The notes under the pieces: model-generated
Databases searched by the model: none
Seen by the model: only the letters and a program-made list of their open reading frames with translations
What the model was told of the DNA's origin: nothing
Shown: positions 5,441 through 5,983 of the stretch, piece by piece
Position numbering within the stretch: the stretch's first letter is position 1
How the letters are laid out: each line of letters begins with the position of its first letter
Assembly: GCA_949127695.1 (NCBI GenBank)
Contig: CASBQH010000128.1
Span: 1 to 5,983 of the forward strand
From: Synechococcales cyanobacterium PMM_0073
GTDB taxonomy: Bacteria > Cyanobacteriota > Cyanobacteriia > Elainellales > Elainellaceae
Length of the DNA stretch: 5,983 nucleotides
Direction of reading: 5' to 3'
Position numbers and translations under genes: made by a program

Positions 5441-5448
5441 TCAGGTTT

Positions 5449-5976
5449 ATGGAAGGCTGCGCCAAGAACGCCCATGCGGGGAACTCCTGGGAGCTTGACT
5501 CAATTCAAAGACTGAGCGGTCAACCGCAGCTAGTGCAGCGCCCAGAGACTTTTGTGATGGGAATTGAGCTACGCGCCAACCGAACGCAGCCCAGCACTGA
5601 CCAGTTTTCGCAGCTCTGGACTCGGTTTTTGGCCGAGCAGATGCAGCTTGAGCTTGCCGACTCCATCAGCGCTCAGAGGCTCTACGGCCTCTATACCGAC
5701 TACAGCTGCGACTGCCGCGAATATTCGCTAATTCTGGCAACCGAAGTCTCCAGCATTGACAACCCTTTAGAGGGCATGGTGGGGATTGCGATTCCGGCAG
5801 GCTGCTACCTACGATTTGCCGCCGAGGGTGCAGCCGCTGACACCGCCCCCAAAATCTGGCCGCAGATCTGGCGCTATTTTGAGGCCGCGCCCTATCAGCG
5901 CGCCTTCACCGCTGACTTTGAGCTGTATGAGCCGCAGCAGACCAGCATTTATATTGCCGTCAAGGCTTGCTGCTAA
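5449..5976 (+). CDS. GyrI-like / effector-binding domain protein
   Basis: This 175-residue protein is a stand-alone small-molecule-binding domain of the kind found at the C-terminus of Rob/BmrR-type regulators and in GyrI and integron cassette protein Cass2. The domain occupies about residues 28-172. LVQRPETFVMGIELRANR is the first strand pair, and QFSQLWTRFLAE a helix. LYGLYTDYSCDCREYSLILATEV is the family's Y-x-Y-(acidic) turn and strand. IPAGCYLRFAAEG and IWPQIWRYF lead to DFELYE, whose Glu corresponds to the conserved buried acid that binds cationic ligands. IYIAVKA is the last strand. No helix-turn-helix is present, so it should not bind DNA alone; such proteins may sequester ligands, and some family members hydrolyse them. 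The start at 5449 is backed by GAGG and lets the promoter sit in the 85-base gap. The protein ends in Cys-Cys. Physiological ligand unknown. Confidence 0.88.
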   Translation: MEGCAKNAHAGNSWELDSIQRLSGQPQLVQRPETFVMGIELRANRTQPSTDQFSQLWTRFLAEQMQLELADSISAQRLYGLYTDYSCDCREYSLILATEVSSIDNPLEGMVGIAIPAGCYLRFAAEGAAADTAPKIWPQIWRYFEAAPYQRAFTADFELYEPQQTSIYIAVKACC

Positions 5977-5983
5977 ACAGTTA

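Larger units (their letters stand above)
5383..5447. repeat. 8-base inverted repeat bracketing the promoter
   Basis: AACCTGAC at 5383-5390 and GTCAGGTT at 5440-5447 are perfect inverted copies on either side of the promoter candidate. A further GTCAG at 5410-5414 lies between them, and GTACTTTTGTAC at 5398-5409 forms a small dyad. They could be operator half-sites; chance is not excluded. Confidence 0.35.

Noticed and set aside
5305..5448. N-terminal extension of the effector-domain protein from ATG 5305
   Set aside because: The first part overlaps the upstream gene, the added residues have no domain character, and a promoter and ribosome binding site point to ATG 5449.
5041..5465. Two minus-strand open frames overlapping 4977-5363
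   Set aside because: The plus-strand product has a much more protein-like core, and the antisense products are low-complexity and overlap each other.

Overview
The window looks cyanobacterial. The S14 protein is the 100-residue cyanobacterial/plastid zinc-free form, both histidine kinases resemble subfamilies expanded in cyanobacteria, and the RseP segment matches cyanobacterial site-2 proteases. One HIP1 octamer (GCGATCGC) is present. Genus cannot be read from the sequence. All convincing intact genes lie on the + strand; the exception is the first ~139 bases.

Layout. (1) 1-633: a broken rseP gene. Bases 127-633 encode the C-terminal half of the membrane metalloprotease on the + strand, but bases 139 down to 2 encode its PDZ domain on the - strand. 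The two halves meet at CCTGAGCCGCAGG (127-139), which fits both readings. This is either an inversion inside rseP or, more likely, a fold-back assembly chimera near a contig end. (2) 666-1346: nth, endonuclease III, complete with catalytic Lys/Asp and an Fe-S cluster. (3) 1370-2773: a receiver domain fused to a histidine-kinase core whose phosphoacceptor His is replaced by Asn. (4) 2899-4413: a second receiver plus histidine kinase with its His intact, preceded by a 12-base tandem repeat coding for a Ser/Gln-rich N-terminus. (5) 4498-4800: rpsN. (6) 4977-5363: an unrecognised cysteine-rich protein. (7) 5449-5976: a stand-alone GyrI-like/effector-binding domain protein with its own plausible promoter and ribosome binding site.

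How the parts may work together. rseP, nth and the first kinase gene are spaced 32 and 23 bases apart and could be one transcript. The two adjacent receiver-kinase genes look like a signalling pair: one probably cannot autophosphorylate in the usual way, while the other has all the standard catalytic motifs. No DNA-binding output regulator for them is in the window. rpsN probably starts from its own upstream region. The last two genes have no clear functional tie to the rest.

The points most worth a second look are the inverted rseP PDZ segment, the His-to-Asn kinase next to an intact kinase, and the unknown Cys-doublet protein. I see no CRISPR array, insertion sequence, tRNA or rRNA.
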